DNA from: Phycomyces nitens
Lineage: Eukaryota > Mucoromycota > Mucoromycetes > Mucorales > Phycomycetaceae
Reading direction: 5' to 3'
Assembly (NCBI GenBank): GCA_022702545.1
Contig: JAHRBC010000003.1
Span: 1,364,001 to 1,428,000 of the forward strand
DNA length: 64,000 nucleotides
The translations under genes were made by a program, and so were the position numbers. A model generated the notes under the pieces. That model searched no databases, was not told where the DNA came from, and saw only the letters and a list, made by a program, of their open reading frames with translations. Of the stretch, positions 57,971 through 64,000 are shown piece by piece. Within the stretch, counting starts at the first letter, position 1; every line of letters starts with the position of its first letter.

Positions 57971-60900
57971 TTCATATCTTTATCAAATATATAAAATATA
58001 ATATATATATTAAGATGATTGCAATAACAATATCATTGCGAGATAGGTGATTGTCTGATTGTAAATGACAAGAAATAGAGAGTGATATTACTTGTTGTTT
58101 AGTAATGACATGCAACGTTGCGGGTATCTTGCTTTATTAAAAGGAAGCGATATTTGTGGGGTTTCTTTCTTGTTTAAACTTTATTTTACATGGTCGAGAC
58201 ATGGAATTGTTTTGTGTGTTTTTTTTTATTAATATTCGCTGTATTCTTTATATTCTTATATCCAAGACTCAAGGCTCAAGACTAAAAGGAGTCTATTAAC
58301 AATGGTAATGAAATCAAGGTACGTATACTGTAAAAATTACAATGACTAGACCCTGAAACATTGTTCACTCTTGTTGCAAGCATCCTTGACAGAACTAAAG
58401 CTGCTATAAAAGTGCGTTCTGGTCACACCATATATTCATATTTGTATTTTATTTTTCTATCAAAGAACAAATATGACTCTAAATATAAACCCAAAGTTTT
58501 GACGTACTTGGTGTCTTTGATTAGAAGATATAGGTTAAAGAAATTGACATGTACAAGGTGGAAAATAAATTAATTAAATATTTCAATGTCGACATTTACC
58601 CTTAATTCATCTTGGATATCTTGTTTTTTTGTTTTTATTTTCTTTATTCTTACAAACATTACACCTTCAAATTTAAACAATAAAGAGGGAAGCCCTCGTA
58701 GAAAATATATCTGCAATTAAGGCTTATATGATATGCCTCCTTGTAAATACAAAGTAGAATATCGTTTCCAAAAAAGATAGCATCACTTCAGATGAGGTGG
58801 CCATGTCAAAAAAAAAAGATTTTGGGATCAAAGTTCTTGAGTGAGCCTCAAATAGTTTGGATTTGAGTTTTCTTGAGAATATCTGGAACCATCTGGGTAA
58901 CCTTTTGTGCTCAAGGACACCCCGGCCAAGAACAAATATTATAGTCAAAAAGGGCTCTTGAAGAAAAGTGGGATACTATTGGTAAAAGTGTATACATGAA
59001 ATTTCACACGAGTATGCATAACATATATTATTAGATGTAAAGAGATACAAAGGTGAGGCCTGTATCATACTTAATAAATAATCATTTTTTTATCAGTTAA
59101 AAAGTCTACTTTTAAGTTTCATAAAGATGCTTGTTTTCCATTCGTGCCAAAGCTTATAATATTAAATTACTCTATTATATTTCTACTCTCTAATTCTAAG
59201 CATATTCTTAATCGACTTTATCAAATAAATACAAGTCCCAAAACTCGGAAATAATTCATCAAACCAAAGGGATTTTCTCTTGAATAAAATAAAATCGTAA
59301 CAATTCATTCTCTTTTTCTTGTTTCTCTAATAAATATGCATGTAACTATGGTACAAGGAGATGCTTGAGAATAAACGTTTGTTTGTTTTTTCTTTTTCAG
59401 TAAACCATAGTTGGAAAACGAACTTGGAGGGTGGATGTCGCTATAAGATCAACTGTTGGGATTTGACGTCTAGGACTCGGTCAAACTAACCAAAAAGGGA
59501 AGACCAAGAAGGGTTTCTAATTGGCCAAGATGGTTGTATTGTGACTGGCATTTACACTGACCATATTTTTAAAATACCCAAAAATGGCACCTCACGTGTC
59601 TATCCCATAAAGGGTATTCACTGTCAAATCTTAATACACCCTTTAAAAGAATCGCATGGCAACGGGCCGCAGTACAGGGCATTATGAATCGGAAGGCAAA
59701 AGTAAGATTGATACGCTAGATCCAAAAGCTTGAGGTGGCAATGAAGTCTTTGAAATGTTAATAATAGAAGGCTGTCCAACAGTTTGGTAAGTTTTGTATG
59801 TGTGTACATGATAGTGACAAAAAGAAAACTAGGGCCGATGTTTGTCATTTTTGATTTTCCAGTTGGCCGAATCTACTGAACATGATCAGATGTTGGGTTT
59901 CGGATGCAGGAAGATTGTGCCCTTGCAGTACTATGAGAATATCTATTTTATACTGCTAATGGCTCCAGGGATCTTCTGCTTGTGATGTCCTTGATAATTT
60001 ATGCAGAGTCAATCAAATACACAAACCAGGATTAGTAACGATTACGCCTTTTTTTTATAAAAAAAAATTACCCGGTTACATGCAAACTCCCTTTATCATT
60101 CACCAAGCAGTTTACTAATAATCAAGTGTATATTGGCCAAGGATCTCCCTTTTGATCAAACAAGTGTACATATTACTCTGATTCCAAGTCCATGTTGATC
60201 AGAGATAGACAACTACTGACTTGGTAGGACGTACACACAAAATATGATACTCTTTGTTTTTGCTAAAGAGAAGAAAATATGTCTCGAGCAATCGCACTGT
60301 ATGAAATTCTATATCAAAGTTAAACAACAACAAAACAAAACAAAAAACATACCATTCATTCACTATTTAAAACGCTTACCTTTTATACTGGTCCCAGTCA
60401 AATTCAACAATGGAAAGAAATGACAAATTGGCCAACCTTTAAAGACAGGGAGGAATCAATTTGGTAACCAGACCCTTTTCACGCCCGTTGATAATCTACA
60501 ACTCGGGTCAGTTACAAATATGTACACTTGGTCGAGTACCCAGCCGGAAGTCAGGCTTAGCACGTCAAATCTATTTGAATGTCGAGTAGATTTTATCATT
60601 GAAATAAAATTTCCATTAAAGACAGCTTCAATGCCTTTTTCTATACCAAGAAACTTTGTAATGTCTTTTGCAACGTTGTACTGTGAGCTTTTGATTGCAT
60701 ATTTCTATTCCAAAGACCAAGGATAGTGAAACCTGCAACATACTATATATGTGATATTCTAATAATGCGCAAATTTATTATTTGTCATTGCATTATTATT
60801 AAAATCGCAAAGGAAGAAAAAAGAAAGAAAGAAGAATAGGTCTGATGGTTGGTTTCCAAGAATTCAACTTCCTGTACTTTTACCCAATAGACTTTGGGCC

Positions 60901-62735
60901 AATATGTTTCATTTCAGGCTACAGAATATTCTTTGTAGCTTAGTAATATTAAAACGGCTCGTTAATTATTAAGATCCGAAATGCATGTTTAGAATGGCGC
61001 ATTATTCAAACACCGTATAATAAGTTTCAGGTTTTGGTGCGTATCGATAATAGACGTGTATATATTCAGCTGGTATTTCTTCTTTTTCTTCTTCTTTTTG
61101 CCTACAAGTTTTTCCATCTTGATACTATAATAACATTGTATCTATACACGTATATAAATAATTTTAATATTGGTATTTATACGACTGGTAAAAATAGGCA
61201 CTGTTTAAAATTAGAAATAAATTTTGCTTTTTATATATATTTTTGATGGACAGACACCATATCTTTTAGGCAAAAAGTTTGGTCAAGAATACCAAATAAG
61301 CCTTGCAATCCCCGGATTCTGGTAGACGATGTTGACAAGCTGGAATCTAAGCCTAAATCGACCATTTATTTGTTAGGACACCAAAGTATTAGCTAAACAG
61401 ATTATTCAAATGCTCCAAATCAAGGCAACCAAGAAAAAAGATTGGTTTTTTTCATGAATTAATTTATGATTCCAAAGAGTTAATTTTCATGAGATGTGCA
61501 CCAGTAGAATAAATATTCCCATAGACTACAACCTAACGTCGAGTCCCTTTTTTTGTTGTTTACTAGAAATAGCAAGGTAGATATTTTTGCTATTCCATAC
61601 CTGAGGCCTAGTACAGATCAGTTGCTATAGTTTTATACGACATCTACATGGGCTGATCTTCCCCCCTTTTTATCTGCTAAAGAGAGCAGGTCTACAACAT
61701 ATATTTGGTCGTTTGTGTTGCTGTGTGTCGAATAAGACCTTTTGGTATGAAAGGAAGGGTTGGAAAAAAAAATACTTTAAAAAACCATATTAAAAGAATA
61801 AATGTACAGGTAAAGTTGGCTCTGGTTTGTACAAACAAAGTAGCAGTGTCGGGTGAAATCTTTAAAGGCAGGAGGCGTGATATCTGGTGCACATATTACC
61901 AATGTACACTTATTACCTTGTGTAATGTGGTACTAAATATTGAGTTTTCGGTTACACCTTCACACCCTCAAGGAAGCGACAAGGTAAACAGAAAACTCAA
62001 AGGTTGTTAAGAATCATACGTAGATCAATGTAGACCAGGAAAGAAATCATGAAGATCCAACCAGATCATACACATAATTGCTGATCTGGATGCTGCGAAC
62101 ATCTAATTGATTTATAAAGATATCTGGCTAATACTCAACCCTCGATCGGCTGGGCGGATATGATTAATGTAGAAAAATATTCTATTTTATAAATCCACAA
62201 TGTAACAAAAATCCTTTATTTTGCGCCCTTTTAAACAGAGAAGAAGAAGAGGAAGAGGAAGAAGAATATTATGATTATTCTAGAGTTTATTTTTAATACA
62301 TGAATAGGAAAAAAAATTGAATCCACCAATTCGTCTAGATGGCCATAATTGCGCTCAAAGATGCGCTTATAGTTACCAGGTAATAAATCACAAAGGTATC
62401 CAGAGCAAAGGACAAGAAGGAAAATCCATTTAGACTTGTGTGATGAATAATTTTATATAACTTTCCTTTCTAATGTCAAAATCTATTTTTACAAAAATAC
62501 AAGAATTCCACTTTAAACTGCGAATTTATGGCCATTTTTTTTATAAAATATAAAAAATGCAGTAATGTGGCCCTTTTTTTTTCAATGATAATTAAAAGTA
62601 TACCTTTTCAATCGTTCGATCTATTTCTACCCCATTTTTAGCATTCAAGACTTTTTTATATCTTTGAAAAACTATTAAAACTCGACCAGTTTTCTATCCA
62701 ACCATCCTTCATTTTACTTTCTCTCTCTTTGCCTC
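57971..62735. other. 4.8-kb region without a recognised gene
   Basis: Only short frames in AT-rich sequence on both strands; none shows a domain, signal peptide or splice-consistent extension. No repeat shared with other parts of the window was noticed. It could hold non-coding RNA, diverged transposon relics or regulatory DNA for the flanking genes. Confidence 0.5.
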
Positions 62736-64000
62736 ATGAAATACGGTGCCGAATTACAAGACAACATCTTTGGTCCCTGGCGGTCTTCCTACATCGCCTA
62801 TGATACCCTAAAGAAAGAGCTCAAGGCACGCACTCAGAACCGCATCTGGTCTGATCAAGACGAATACGAATTTGTCTGCCTTTTGGACAATGAACACATC
62901 AAAGTCCATGATTTCATCAATGCCAAGCTGTCCGAGATCGATACCCGGATTCTCTATTGCGAACGCACGATTCAATCTCTCCAAAACAGCGAAACCATGA
63001 ATTCTGACGCAGGTTACAGCCTCATGGACGAAACCCTGACCGAGATTCTGTTTGATGTCAATGATCTTTCCCGCTTTACCCGTGTAAACTTCTTGGCCAT
63101 TCAAAAGATCCTAAAGAAGCACGACAGATGGACCCTTTTGAACCTGCGTCAGGAGTATGTTCTCAAATTGAGAGAAAAGCCACTGGACAAGCAGAGATTT
63201 GATGTTGCAATTGTGTACATCTCAGCCCTTCATGACATTTGCCGCAACAGAGGCAAGAAACATACCGGAAACAGTGCTGCTGGTGGAGACCAGAACGCAT
63301 TTGAACGTGCCACAGCAAAGTACTGGATCCACCCGGATAACATCACCGAAGTCAAGGCAATTATCATGTTACATTTGCCTGTACTGGTATTCAACACAGC
63401 AAAGAAGTGGGAGCCTTCGGACTCGGCGGTCTCGAGTGTCTATTTCGACAACCACAACCTCGACCTTTACACTGGTCGACTACAGAGAGATGAAATGGCA
63501 GAGGCAATTCGGTTTAGATGGTAAGGTTTTTTTTTATTGTTATTATTATATAATTACAATTTCCCCATGCACAAGGGCTTGTTATTGGCCATTCAACATA
63601 CTATATAATCTAGTACTTATATAAAAAAACTTTTTATTATTATTATTATTTTGGCATCTAGGTATGGTCCCTATGAGTCAAAGAACGCCTTTATTGAGCG
63701 CAAGACTCACCATGCTACCTGGCTTGATGGCGCATCTGTCAAGGATCGTTTCCGTATCAATGAAAACAAGGTCAACGCATTTGTAAACGGTGGTTATACA
63801 GCTGAGCAGATTGCTCAGGATTTACGCGCCACTGGCGCAGATGAGGCGGCTGTCAAGGATGTCCATTTTATTGCCGATGGTGTACAGACATCATTCCGTG
63901 AGAAACAATTGGAGCCAATGCTCCGCGTTTTTTACAACCGAACAGCTTTCCAATTGCCGGGAGACCAGAAATTGCGAATCTCACTTGATACCGACCTGAC
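62736..64000 (+). CDS. VTC4: VTC-type SPX / polyphosphate polymerase (5' part; cut by window end)
   Basis: Exon 1 63-kb part runs 62736-63520, intron 63521-63661, exon 2 from 63662 past the window end; about 374 residues are visible. The N terminus is an SPX domain ([30 protein letters not shown]; basic helix around [13 protein letters not shown]), the phosphate/inositol-pyrophosphate sensor. The VTC catalytic tunnel domain follows: [29 protein letters not shown], and IERKTHH with basic residues that bind polyphosphate. VTC complexes make polyphosphate at the vacuole membrane. Vtc4 is the catalytic subunit; Vtc2/3 look similar, so the symbol is a best guess because the C-terminal part is missing. 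Confidence 0.85.

Overview
The window reads as a nuclear chromosome segment of an early-diverging filamentous fungus, most likely a Mucorales-type Mucoromycota species. The lineage is inferred. Genes carry many short introns (mostly about 45-100 nt, one of 34 nt). Intergenic DNA is AT-rich with microsatellites. The gene set is fungal: Spg1/Tem1 GTPase, SAM-RA-kinase Ste11, VTC polyphosphate polymerase, mitofusin/Mdm33, separase. DNA transposons are abundant. No bacterial-style operons, CRISPR arrays or rRNA genes were seen. Gene models were built by hand from splice signals and reading frame; every complete multi-exon model listed as a CDS adds up to a whole number of codons.

Layout. 1-2.8 kb: tail of a coiled-coil protein gene and the complete primase large subunit gene (PRI2). 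3.1-16 kb: a transposon island with two piggyBac-like copies that share a frameshift, an orphan multi-pass membrane protein gene between them, a probable LINE relic, a triplicated-repeat element bounded by TA and short inverted repeats, and a broken MULE transposase fused to an OTU protease domain. 17.2-21.6 kb: two mitochondrial-shape genes tail to tail (mitofusin FZO1 and MDM33/SHE9). 23.5-25.9 kb: a protein with three SH3 domains, a proline-rich middle and a C-terminal coiled coil, laid out like animal CIN85/CD2AP. 28.7-30.2 kb: SPG1/TEM1 facing a small secreted double-psi beta-barrel protein. 32.2-33.1 kb: an unrecognised membrane protein. 33.6-36.9 kb: Ste11/Byr2-type MAPKKK. 37.2-45.5 kb: separase (29 exons, about 2071 aa). 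47.0-55.1 kb: an 8.1-kb palindrome whose two outer ends are exactly the ends of two oppositely oriented Tc1/mariner copies; its arms also hold a tRNA-derived SINE. 55.3-58.0 kb: a LisH/CTLH-WD40 protein. 58.0-62.7 kb: no gene recognised. 62.7-64 kb: the start of a VTC-type SPX/polyphosphate polymerase gene, cut by the window end.

How parts relate. The host genes are housekeeping or signalling genes and form no obvious pathway cluster, although two adjacent genes act on mitochondrial shape and several (PRI2, SPG1, separase) act in the cell cycle. The most unusual structure is the Tc1-bounded palindrome, with nearly identical inner arms and visibly more diverged outer ends. Five introns appear to use GC-AG splice sites; in four of them the GC donor is needed to keep the reading frame.
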